Part shown: piece by piece, positions 52,606-64,000 of the stretch
Layout of the letters: each line of letters starts with the position of its first letter
Numbering within the stretch: position 1 is the stretch's first letter
From: Nematostella vectensis
Lineage: Eukaryota; Cnidaria; Anthozoa; Actiniaria; Edwardsiidae
Assembly: GCF_932526225.1 (NCBI RefSeq)
Contig: NC_064041.1
Location: 16,677,888-16,741,887 of the forward strand
Direction: 5' to 3'
DNA length: 64,000 bases
Translations under genes and position numbers: made by a program
Notes under the pieces: model-generated
Told to the model about the DNA's origin: nothing
The model's input: only the letters and a program-made list of their open reading frames with translations
Databases searched by the model: none

Positions 52606-54025
52606 TCAATATTCTAATATGAATATGTCAATATTCTCCCCCCTTACGTCTTTATTTCTATTTATTTTATGCTTTTCACATGATACCAAAACAGCGTCTT
52701 TTTTCTTCGCTAATTTGATGTCATGTACACAATAAAAGAGATGCGCCCGTGCGCATGGCGAGTCCCCAAGGGACCCAAGACGCCCAAATAGACCTCTATT
52801 TTTTGTCATCCACAATCTCGGCGAGCTGTGCGTGGCGTAACCGTATTACAGGCCTGGGATCCTGGTTATTGTCCTCCCCATTAATGCGCGGGTTGGGATA
52901 ACCTTGCAAGAGTGTTGTACAGCATATTCGCTCGGAAATATCGGTGCTTGGGGCCTTCGGGTTCTTTACAGCCTTCCGTAAAAGCCTTGTTCTGCCATAC
53001 CGATTGGGTAATCCGTATGTATGGTTTCCGTTTTGTTCTTCAGACCGGGTTCGATCCCAGGCCAATGGGCTTTTTTTTTTTAGTTCGTTTTTTTTCTTTG
53101 TGCTGGACCCCCTTAATCCTGATAGGTTTTGCGCAAAAATAATAAAAAAAGTGAGTTTGCAAAATAATCTTGCTAGATTTATTGATTATATGTATTCAAT
53201 TTGTTCCTGGGAAGTTAACAAAAAACACAAAGCAAAGAATTTGAGGAAGTAAACAAGTATGTGAACTTTAATGTTCTATTTGAAGGGGTGCATTTTGTAC
53301 AGGGAAGCATACATAGAATGCTTAACTGGTGGAGAGGGAAGAGGTAAAAGTTTATTGAGCATAATTTCAACAATAGCAGGGGGAAGAGAGGGGCACTCTC
53401 TTCATACAATATTGCAGTTGTTACCTATTATTAAATAAGTTTGTAACATGTCTTTGTTTATTAAGCAAGGTCTATTTCTGAGACAAGCAAACTCGAGTAA
53501 GGCTGTTGAAATAACAGGTGAGTGTTAAAAGAAAAACAATTATCTGATTAGAAAACTACTGTAGATTCCTTTGCACCAAAATAAAAACAAACTTCATTTT
53601 GTTTGTTATTTATGAGGAACGAGATGAGCTCTACAAAGCCATAAAGAAATATGTATTGCTCATCTAAATTATACAAGTAAATAATAATATTAAATAAGAA
53701 CTACTGTAAGTATCTAGAGTGGTTTTCATTAACCCGTGAATCAAAGTGTGATAGTTAAACGGTAATAGTTAGTAAAACACAAAAAAGTACAATAGAATCA
53801 GATCACCACAAAGTGTAATACGCTAAAGCGTAGTTCACGGGTTAATGAAGGTTTTGACATTTCAACCTTACATCCACATGAAAGTAATGCCTAATATCGA
53901 GTGCCCTACAGTAAGTGTTTTGCAGTCAAGTTGTTTTCTGTTAGTAGGTAAAAAATATTATATATAAAAGTAATCAAAGCTATAGTCACCACTTACACAT
54001 ATAGAACTTGTAATGAAAAGAAAGA

Positions 54026-54070
<45 letters not shown>

Positions 54071-54633
54071 GTCAACAACAGAATTGCATGATAACCTTGA
54101 ATATATTGAATAAAGGACTGCAAAAAAACATCTTTTGTACTAGTTGCTTGAATTGACCCTTGGCTATTTTTAGCTGAATTCCCCTCCCCCTCTAAAAAAG
54201 AAAATAATAATAATAATAGAACAAAACTAAAAAGAAAACAAACACAACAGAGACCCCCACCAACAATTTTGATTTTTTTTTACTTTCCTTTAAAAGGGGA
54301 GTGTCATGGTTAAGAGATTTGCAATAGCTCTAGAGCCCTGACACAATGAACTTCAGTGAAATTCTAATACTGACGTATGAGCTTTTGGTACATGTGGGAG
54401 ACTTTAAACAAAACAAAAAAAAATGACCACAAACTGTCAATTAACATAGTTTTCAATATAATATTGCATATTATTTAATAAGGTATTCACAGCTTTTAAA
54501 AAGGTCAACTGTTTGTTGACACTTAAAAGCCTACAATAATCACTGACTCCAGACATGCGCAGTACTATGTTGCTGCCCCTTTAAAGTAAAATACAGCTTT
54601 ACTTAGTCAGCGTAGACAAAATTGCGGATTTTG
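52606..54633. repeat. Tandem unit 25
   Basis: 2,028 bp; TTAA element 53729-53845 (inner CGTGAATCAAAG variant). It begins the right-hand subtype; it has AAGCCTTGTTCTGCC near 52983. Confidence 0.95.
54034..54067. repeat. Expanded (AT)17 tract
   Basis: 34 nt of alternating AT lie at the usual site of unit 25. Confidence 0.95.
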
Positions 54634-56643
54634 TCAATATTCTAATATGAATATGTCAATATTCTCCCCCCTTACGTCTTTATTTCTATTTATTTTATGC
54701 TTTTCACATGATACCAAAACAGCGTCTTTTTTCTTCGCTAATTTGATGTCATGTACACAATAAAAGAGATGCGCCCGTGCGCATGGCGAGTCCCCAAGGG
54801 ACCCAAGACGCCCAAATAGACCTCTATTTTTTGTCATCCACAATCTCGGCGAGCTGTGCGTGGCGTAACCGTATTACAGGCCTGGGATCCTGGTTATTGT
54901 CCTCCCCATTAATGCGCGGGTTGGGATAACCTTGCAAGAGTGTTGTACAGCATATTCGCTCGGAAATATCGGTGCTTGGGGCCTTCGGGTTCTTTACAGC
55001 CTTCCGTAAAAGCCTTGTGCTGCCATACCGATTGGGTAATCCGTATGTATGGTTTCCGTTTTGTTCTTCAGACCGGGTTCGATCCCAGGCCAATGGGCTT
55101 TTTTTTTTATTCGTTTTCTTTCTTTGTGCTTGACCCCCCTAATCCTGATTGGTTTTGCGCAAAAATAATAAAAAAAAAGTGAGTTTGCAAAAGAAGCTTG
55201 CTGGATTTATTGATTATATGTATTCAATTTGTTCCTAGGAAGTTAACAAAAAACACAAAGCAAAGAGTTTGAGGAAGTAAACAAGTATGTGAACTTTAAT
55301 GTTCTATTTGAAGGGGTGCATTTTGTACAGGGAAGCATACATAGAATGCTTAACTGGTGGAGAGGGAAGAGGTAAAAGTTTATTGAGCATAATTTCAACA
55401 ATAGCAGGGGGAAGAGAGGGGCACTCTCTTCATACAATATTGCAGTTGTTACCTATTATTAAATAAGTTTGTAACATGTCTTTGTTTATTAAGCAAGGTC
55501 TATTTCTGAGACAAGCAAACTCGAGTAAGGCTGTTGAAATAACAGGTGAGTGTTAAAAGAAAAACAATTATCTGATTAGAAAACTACTGTAGATTCCTTT
55601 GCACCAAAATAAAAACAAACTTCATTTTGTTTGTTATTTATGAGGAACGAGATGAGCTCTACAAAGCCATAAAGAAATATGTATTGCTCATCTAAATTAT
55701 ACAAGTAAATAATAATATTAAAAAAGAACTACTGTAAGTATCTAGAGTGGTTTTCATTAACCCGTGAAACAAAGTGTGATAGTTAAACGGTAATAGTTAG
55801 TAAAACACAAAAAAGTACAATAGAATCAGATCACCACAAAGTGTAATACGCTAAAGCGTAGTTCACGGGTTAATGAAGGTTTTGACATTTCAACCTTACA
55901 TCCACATAAAAGTAATGCCTAATATCGAGTGCCCTACAGTAAGTGTTTTGCAGTCAAGTTGTTTTCTGTTAGTAGGTAAAAAAATATTCTAAATAATAGT
56001 AATCATAGCTATGGTCACCACTTACACATATAGAACTTGTAATGAAAAGAAAGAAAAAAAATATATATATATATGCAGTCAAACAACAGAATTGCATGAT
56101 AACCTTGAATATATTGAATAAAGGACTGCAAAAAACATCTTTTGTACTAGTTGCTTGAATTGACCCTTGGCTATTTTTAGCTGAATTCCCCTCCCCCTCT
56201 AAAAAAGAAAATAATAATAATAATAATAGAACAAAACTAAAAAGAAAACAAACACAACAGAGACCCCCACCAACAATTGTGATTTTTTTTTACTTTCCTT
56301 TAAAAGGGGAGTGTCATGGTTAAGAGATTTGCAATAGCTCTAGAGCCCTGACACAATGAACTTCAGTGAAATTCTAATACTGACGTATGAGCTTTTGGTA
56401 CATGTGGGAGACTTTAAACAAAACAAAAAAAAATGACCACAAACTGTCAATTAACATAGTTTTCAATATAATATTGCATATTATTTAATAAGGTATTCAC
56501 AGCTTTTAAAAAGGTCAACTGTTTGTTGACACTTAAAAGCCTACAATAATCACTGACTCCAGACATGCGCAGTACTATGTTGCTGCCCCTTTAAAGTAAA
56601 ATACAGCTTTACTTAGTCAGCGTAGACAAAATTGCGGATTTTG
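54634..56643. repeat. Tandem unit 26
   Basis: 2,010 bp; TTAA element 55757-55873. Right-hand subtype markers: TTATTCGTTTTCTTTC, AAAAGAAGCTTGCTGG, CTAGGAAGTT and CTCGAGTAAGG. Confidence 0.95.
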
Positions 56644-58650
56644 TCAATATTCTAATATGAATATGTCAATATTCTCCCCCCTTACGTCTTTATTTCTATT
56701 TATTTTATGCTTTTCACATGATACCAAAACAGCGTCTTTTTTCTTCGCTAATTTGATGTCATGTACACAATAAAAGAGATGCGCCCGTGCGCATGGCGAG
56801 TCCCCAAGGGACCCAAGACGCCCAAATAGACCTCTATTTTTTGTCATCCACAATCTCGGCGAGCTGTGCGTGGCGTAACCGTATTACAGGCCTGGGATCC
56901 TGGTTATTGTCCTCCCCATTAATGCGCGGGTTGGGATAACCTTGCAAGAGTGTTGTACAGCATATTCGCTCGGAAATATCGGTGCTTGGGGCCTTCGGGT
57001 TCTTTACAGCCTTCCGTAAAAGCCTTGTGCTGCCATACCGATTGGGTAATCCGTATGTATGGTTTCCGTTTTGTTCTTCAGACCGGGTTCGATCCCAGGC
57101 CAATGGGCTTTTTTTTTTATTCGTTTTCTTTCTTTGTGCTTGACCCCCCTAATTCTGATTGGTTTTGCGCAAAAATAATAAAAAAAAAGTGAGTTTGCAA
57201 AAGAAGCTTGCTGGATTTATTGATTATATGTATTCAATTTGTTCCTAGGAAGTTAACAAAAAACACAAAGCAAAGAGTTTGAGGAAGTAAACAAGTATGT
57301 GAACTTTAATGTTCTATTTGAAGGGGTGCATTTTGTACAGGGAAGCATACATAGAATGCTTAACTGGTGGAGAGGGAAGAGGTAAAAGTTTATTGAGCAT
57401 AATTTCAACAATAGCAGGGGGAAGAGAGGGGCACTCTCTTCATACAATATTGCAGTTGTTACCTATTATTAAATAAGTTTGTAACATGTCTTTGTTTATT
57501 AAGCAAGGTCTATTTCTGAGACAAGCAAACTCAAGTAAGGCTGTTGAAATAACAGGTGAGTGTTAAAAGAAAAACAATTATCTGATTAGAAAACTACTGT
57601 AGATTCCTTTGCACCAAAATAAGAACAAACTTCATTTTGTTTGTTATTTATGAGGAACGAGATGAGCTCTACAAAGCCATAAAGAAATATGTATTGCTCA
57701 TCTAAATTATACAAGTAAATAATAATATTAAAAAAGAACTACTGTAAGTATCTAGAGTGGTTTTCATTAACCCGTGAAACAAAGTGTGATAGTTAAACGG
57801 TAATAGTTAGTAAAACACAAAAAAGTACAATAGAATCAGATCACCACAAAGTGTAATACGCTAAAGCGTAGTTCACGGGTTAATGAAGGTTTTGACATTT
57901 CAACCTTACATCCACATGAAAGTAATGCCTAATATCGAGTGCCCTACAGTAAGTGTTTTGCAGTCAAGTTGTTTTCTGTTAGTAGGTAAAAAAATATTCT
58001 AAATAATAGTAATCATAGCTATGGTCACCACTTACACATATAGAACTTGTAAAGAAAAGAAAGAAAAAAAAATATATATATATGCAGTCAAACAACAGAA
58101 TTGCATGATAACCTTGAATATATTGAATAAAGGACTGCAAAAAAACATCTTTTGTACTAGTTGCTTGAATTGACCCTTGGCTATTTTTAGCTGAATTCCC
58201 CTCCCCCTCTAAATAAGAAAATAATAATAATAATAGAACAAAACTAAAAAGAAAACAAACACAACAGAGACCCCCCACCAACAATTTTGATTTCTTTTAC
58301 TTTCCTTTAAAAGGGGAGTGTCATGGTTAAGAGATTTGCAATAGCTCTAGAGCCATGACACAATGAACTTCAGTGAAATTCTAATACTGACTTATGAGCT
58401 TTTGGTACATGTGGCAGACTTTAAACAAAACAAAAAAAAATGACCACAAACTGTCAATTAACATAGTTTTCAATATAATATTGCATATTATTTAATAAGG
58501 TATTCACAGCTTTTAAAAAGGTCAACTGTTTGTTGACACTTAAAAGCCTACAATAATCACTGACTCCAGACATGCGCAGTACTATGTTGCTGCCCCTTTA
58601 AAGTAAAATACAGCTTTTCTTAGTCAGCGTAGACAAAATTGCGGATTTTG
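56644..58650. repeat. Tandem unit 27 (chimeric)
   Basis: 2,007 bp; TTAA element 57767-57883. It starts as the right-hand subtype and changes to left-hand subtype markers (CTCAAGTAAGG, GTAAAGAAAAG, CTCTAAATAAG, GTGGCAGAC) after about 57.3-57.5 kb. Confidence 0.93.
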
Positions 58651-60659
58651 TCAATATTCTAATATGAATATGTCAATATTCTCCCCACTTACGTCTTTAT
58701 TTCTATTTATGTTATGCTTTTCACATGATACCAAAACAGCGTCTTTTTTCTTCGCTAATTTGATGTCATGTACACAATAAAAGAGATGCGCCCGTGCGCA
58801 TCGCGAGTCCCCAAGGGAACCAAGACGCCCAAATAGACCTCTATTTTTTGTCATCCACAATCTCGGCGAGCTGTGCGTGGCGTAACCGTATTACAGGCCT
58901 GGGATCCTGGTTATTGTCCTCCCCATTAATGCGCGGGTTGGGATAACCTTGCAAGAGTGTTGTACAGCATATTCGCTCGGAAATATGGGTGCTTGGGGCC
59001 TTCGGGTTCTTTACAGCCTTCCGTAAAAGCCTTGTGCTGCCATACCGATTGGGTAATCCGTATGTATGGTTTCCGTTTTGTTCTTCAGACCGGGTTCGAT
59101 CCCAGGCCAATGGGCTTTTTTTTAGTTCGTTTTTTTTTTCTTTGTGCTGGACCCCCTTAATCCTGATAGGTTTTGGGCAAAAATAATAAAAAAAAGTGAG
59201 TTTGCAAAATAAGCTTGCTAGATTTATTGATTATATGTATTCAATTTGTTCCTAGGAAGTTAACAAAAAACACAAAGCAAAGAGTTTGAGGAAGTAAACA
59301 AGTATGTGAACTTTAATGTTCTATTTGAAGGGGTGCATTTTGTACAGGGAAGCATACATAGAATGCTTAACTGGTGGAGAGGGAAGAGGTAAAAGTTTAT
59401 TGAGCATAATTTCAACAATAGCAGGGGGAAGAGAGGGGCACTCTCTTCATACAATATTGCAGTTGTTACCTATTATTAAATAAGTTTGTAACATGTCTTT
59501 GTTTATTAAGCAAGGTCTATTTCTGAGACAAGCAAACTCGAGTAAGGCTGTTGAAATAACAGGTGAGTGTTAAAAGAAAAACAATTATCTGATTAGAAAA
59601 CTACTGTAGATTCCTTTGCACCAAAATAAAAACAAACTTCATTTTGTTTGTTATTTATGAGGAACGAGATGAGCTCTACAAAGCCATAAAGAAATATGTA
59701 TTGCTCATCTAAATTATACAAGTAAATAATAATATTAAAAAAGAACTACTGTAAGTATCTAGAGTGGTTTTCATTAACCCGTGAAACAAAGTGTGATAGT
59801 TAAACGGTAATAGTTAGTAAAACACAAAAAAGTACAATAGAATCAGATCACCACAAAGTGTAATACGCTAAAGCGTAGTTCACGGGTTAATGAAGGTTTT
59901 GACATTTCAACCTTACATCCACATGAAAGTAATGCCTAATATCGAGTGCCCTACAGTAAGTGTTTTGCAGTCAAGTTGTTTTCTGTTAGTAGGTAAAAAA
60001 ATATTCTAAATAATAGTAATCATAGCTATGGTCACCACTTACACATATAGAACTTGTAATGAAAAGAAAGAAAAAAAATATATATATATATGCAGTCAAA
60101 CAACAGAATTGCATGATAACCTTGAATATATTGAATTAAGGACTGCAAAAAAACATCTTTTGTACTAGTTGCTTGAATTGACCCTTGGCTATTTTTAGCT
60201 GAATTCCCCTCCCCCTCTAAAAAAGAAAATAATAATAATAATAATAGAACAAAACTAAAAAGAAAACAAACACAACAGAGACCCCCACCAACAATTGTGA
60301 TTTTTTTTTACTTTCCTTTAAAAGGGGAGTGTCATGGTTAAGAGATTTGCAATAGCTCTAGAGCCCTGACACAATGAACTTCAGTGAAATTCTAATACTG
60401 ACTTATGAGCTTTTGGTACATGTGGGAGACTTTAACAAAACAAAAAAAATGACCACAAACTGTCAATTAACATAGTTTTTAATATAATATTGCATATTAT
60501 TTAATAAGGTATTCACAGCTTTTAAAAAGGTCAACTGTTTGTTGACACTTAAAAGCCTACAATAATCACTGACTCCAGACATGCGCAGTACTATGTTGCT
60601 GCCCCTTTAAAGTAAAATACAGCTTTACTTAGTCAGCGTAGACAAAATTGCGGATTTTG
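58651..60659. repeat. Tandem unit 28 (chimeric)
   Basis: 2,009 bp; TTAA element 59774-59890. It begins as left-hand subtype (CGCATCGCGAG, AAATATGGGTGC, TTTTGGGCAAA) and returns to right-hand markers (CTAGGAAGTT, CTCGAGTAAGG) after about 59.2 kb. Confidence 0.93.
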
Positions 60660-62667
60660 TCAATATTCTAATATGAATATGTCAATATTCTCCCCCCTTA
60701 CGTCTTTATTTCTATTTATTTTATGCTTTTCACATGATACCAAAACAGCGTCTTTTTTCTTCGCTAATTTGATGTCATGTACACAATAAAAGAGATGCGC
60801 CCGTGCGCATGGCGAGTCCCCAAGGGACCCAAGACGCCCAAATAGACCTCTATTTTTTGTCATCCACAATCTCGGCGAGCTGTGCGTGGCGTAACCGTAT
60901 TACAGGCCTGGGATCCTGGTTATTGTCCTCCCCATTAATGCGCGGGTTGGGATAACCTTGCAAGAGTGTTGTACAGCATATTCGCTCGGAAATATCGGTG
61001 CTTGGGGCCTTCGGGTTCTTTACAGCCTTCCGTAAAAGCCTTGTGCTGCCATACCGATTGGGTAATCCGTATGTATGGTTTCCGTTTTGTTCTTCAGACC
61101 GGGTTCGATCCCAGGCCAATGGGCTTTTTTTTTTATTCGTTTTCTTTCTTTGTGCTTGACCCCCCTAATCCTGATTGGTTTTGCGCAAAAATAATAAAAA
61201 AAAAGTGAGTTTGCAAAAGAAGCTTGCTGGATTTATTGATTATATGTATTCAATTTGTTCCTAGGAAGTTAACAAAAAACACAAAGCAAAGAGTTTGAGG
61301 AAGTAAACAAGTATGTGAACTTTAATGTTCTATTTGAAGGGGTGCATTTTGTACAGGGAAGCATACATAGAATGCTTAACTGGTGGAGAGGGAAGAGGTA
61401 AAAGTTTATTGAGCATAATTTCAACAATAGCAGGGGGAAGAGAGGGGCACTCTCTTCATACAATATTGCAGTTGTTACCTATTATTAAATAAGTTTGTAA
61501 CATGTCTTTGTTTATTAAGCAAGGTCTATTTCTGAGACAAGCAAACTCGAGTAAGGCTGTTGAAATAACAGGTGAGTGTTAAAAGAAAAACAATTATCTG
61601 ATTAGAAAACTACTGTAGATTCCTTTGCACCAAAATAAAAACAAACTTCATTTTGTTTGTTATTTATGAGGAACGAGATGAGCTCTACAAAGCCATAAAG
61701 AAATATGTATTGCTCATCTAAATTATACAAGTAAATAATAATATTAAAAAAGAACTACTGTAAGTATCTAGAGTGGTTTTCATTAACCCGTGAAACAAAG
61801 TGTGATAGTTAAACGGTAATAGTTAGTAAAACACAAAAAGTACAATAGAATCAGATCACCACAAAGTGTAATACGCTAAAGCGTAGTTCACGGGTTAATG
61901 AAGGTTTTGACATTTCAACCTTACATCCACATGAAAGTAATGCCTAATATCGAGTGCCCTACAGTAAGTGTTTTGCAGTCAAGTTGTTTTCTGTTAGTAG
62001 GTAAAAAAATATTCTAAATAATAGTAATCATAGCTATGGTCACCACTTACACATATAGAACTTGTAATGAAAAGAAAGAAAAAAAATATATATATATATG
62101 CAGTCAAACAACAGAATTGCATGATAACCTTGAATATATTGAATAAAGGACTGCAAAAAAACATCTTTTGTACTAGTTGCTTGAATTGACCCTTGGCTAT
62201 TTTTAGCTGAATTCCCCTCCCCCTCTAAAAAAGAAAATAATAATAATAATAATAGAACAAAACTAAAAAGAAAACAAACACAACAGAGACCCCCACCAAC
62301 AATTGTGATTTTTTTTTACTTTCCTTTAAAAGGGGAGTGTCATGGTTAAGAGATTTGCAATAGCTCTAGAGCCCTGACACAATGAACTTCAGTGAAATTC
62401 TAATACTGACTTATGAGCTTTTGGTACATGTGGGAGACTTTAACAAAACAAAAAAAATGACCACAAACTGTCAATTAACATAGTTTTTAATATAATATTG
62501 CATATTATTTAATAAGATATTCACAGCTTTTAAAAAGGTCAACTGTTTGTTGACACTTAAAAGCCTACAATAATCACTGACTCCAGACATGCGCAGTACT
62601 ATGTTGCTGCCCCTTTAAAGTAAAATACAGCTTTACTTAGTCAGCGTAGACAAAATTGCGGATTTTG
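60660..62667. repeat. Tandem unit 29
   Basis: 2,008 bp; TTAA element 61783-61898, one A shorter than the others. Right-hand subtype throughout. Confidence 0.95.
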
Positions 62668-64000
62668 TCAATATTCTAATATGAATATGTCAATATTCTC
62701 CCCCCTTACGTCTTTATTTCTATTTATTTTATGCTTTTCACATGATACCAAAACAGCGTCTTTTTTCTTCGCTAATTTGATGTCATGTACACAATAAAAG
62801 AGATGCGCCCGTGCGCATGGCGAGTCCCCAAGGGACCCAAGACGCCCAAATAGACCTCTATTTTTTGTCATCCACAATCTCGGCGAGCTGTGCGTTGCGT
62901 AACCGTATTACAGGCCTGGGATCCTGGTTATTGTCCTCCCCATTAATGCGCGGGTTGGGATAACCTTGCAAGAGTGTTGTACAGCATATTCGCTCGGAAA
63001 TATCAGTGCTTGGGGCCTTCGGGTTCTTTACAGCCTTCCGTAAAAGCCTTGTGCTGCCATACCGATTGGGTAATCCGTATGTATGGTTTCCGTTTTGTTC
63101 TTCAGACCGGGTTCGATCCCACGCCAATGGGCTTTTTTTTAGTTCGTTTTTTTTTTCTTTGTGCAGGACCCCCTTAATCCTGATAGGTTTTGCGCAAAAA
63201 TAATAAAAAAAAGTGAGTTTGCAAAATAAGCTTGCTAGATTTATTGATTAGATGTATTCAATTTGTTCCTAGGAAGTTAACAAAAAACACAAAGCAAAGA
63301 GTTTGAGGAAGTAAACAAGTATGTGAACTTTAATGTTCTATTTGAATGGGTGCATTTTGTACAGGGAAGCATACATAGAATGCTTAACTGGTGGAGAGGG
63401 AAGAGGTAAAATTTTATTGAGCATAATTTCAACAATAGCAGGGGGAAGAGAGGGGCACTCTCTTCATACAATATTGCAGTTGTTACCTATTATTAAATAA
63501 GCTTGTAACATGTCTTTGTTTATTAAGCAAGGTCTATTTCTGAGACAAGCAATTTCAAGTAAGGCTGTTGAAATAACAGGTGAGTGTTAAAAGAAAAACA
63601 ATTATCTGATTAGAAAACTACTGTAGATTCCTTTGCACCAAAATAAGAACAAACTTCATTTTGTTTGTTATTTATGAGGAACGAGATGAGCTCTACAAAG
63701 CCATAAAGAGATATGTATTGCTCATCTAAATTATACAAGTAAATAATAATATTAAAAAAGAACTACTGTAAGTAATTAGAGTGGTTTTCATTAACCCGTG
63801 AAACAAAGTGTGATAGTTAAACGGTAATAGTTAGTAAAACACAAAAAAGTACAATAGAATCAGATCACCACAAAGTTTAATACCCTAAAGCGTAGTTCAC
63901 GGGTTAATGAAGGTTTTGACATTTCAACCTTACATCCACATGAAAGTAATGCCTAATATCGAGTGCCCTACAGTAAGTGTTTTGCAGTCAAGTTGTTTTC
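62668..64000. repeat. Tandem unit 30 (partial, 3' cut)
   Basis: It runs off the window after the TTAA element at 63791-63907. Private changes include AAATATCAGTGC, TCCCACGCCAATGG beside the B box, and GCAATTTCAAG. Confidence 0.95.

Overview
The window is a single, uninterrupted tandem array of an AT-rich unit of about 2.0 kb. It holds 33 copies of the core module: 29 full anchor-to-anchor intervals (two of them 3,288-bp composites) plus a partial unit at each end. The array runs past both window edges. I find no intact protein-coding gene. The only recognisable coding sequence is a short C-terminal remnant of a non-LTR retrotransposon reverse transcriptase, present twice because the composite unit carrying it was duplicated. 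Many open frames of 60-143 codons recur in every unit, but they behave like chance frames in a highly similar repeat: they change frame, extend, or gain stops between copies.

The content points to a nuclear genome of an animal. Evidence is the macrosatellite organisation, long AT microsatellites, an (ATT)n-tailed non-LTR element whose C-terminus resembles CR1/Jockey-type elements, and a TTAA-flanked miniature element of piggyBac style. The species cannot be named from this sequence.

Layout of one unit, using a fixed anchor at the hairpin around 1614-1634: (1) a short GC-rich stretch of roughly 400 bp that ends in a Pol III type 2-like A box and B box followed by a T run; (2) an AT-rich stretch with small inverted repeats; (3) a 117-bp TTAA-to-TTAA miniature element; (4) a variable A-run/(AT)n tract; (5) a (TAA)n tract; (6) a 44-bp inverted repeat; (7) three compact perfect hairpins within about 130 bp, leading into the next GC-rich stretch.

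Region by region: 1-21.7 kb holds regular units of 2,005-2,010 bp, with nearly identical neighbours at 5.6-11 kb. From 21.7 to 40 kb the units are similar, but AT tracts expand, up to 128 nt at 29.2 kb. From about 39.2 to 47.3 kb a two-unit higher-order repeat of about 4.02 kb occurs twice. From 46.0 to 52.6 kb there are two exact-length 3,288-bp composite units, each with an internal deletion of about 1.05 kb and a 303-bp retrotransposon insertion. From 52.6 to 64 kb lies a distinct right-hand subtype, interrupted by one unit-length patch (about 57.4-59.2 kb) of the left-hand subtype. The pattern shows ongoing unequal exchange and gene conversion. The most function-suggestive parts are the Pol III-like segment and the hairpin cluster; whether either is transcribed cannot be decided here.
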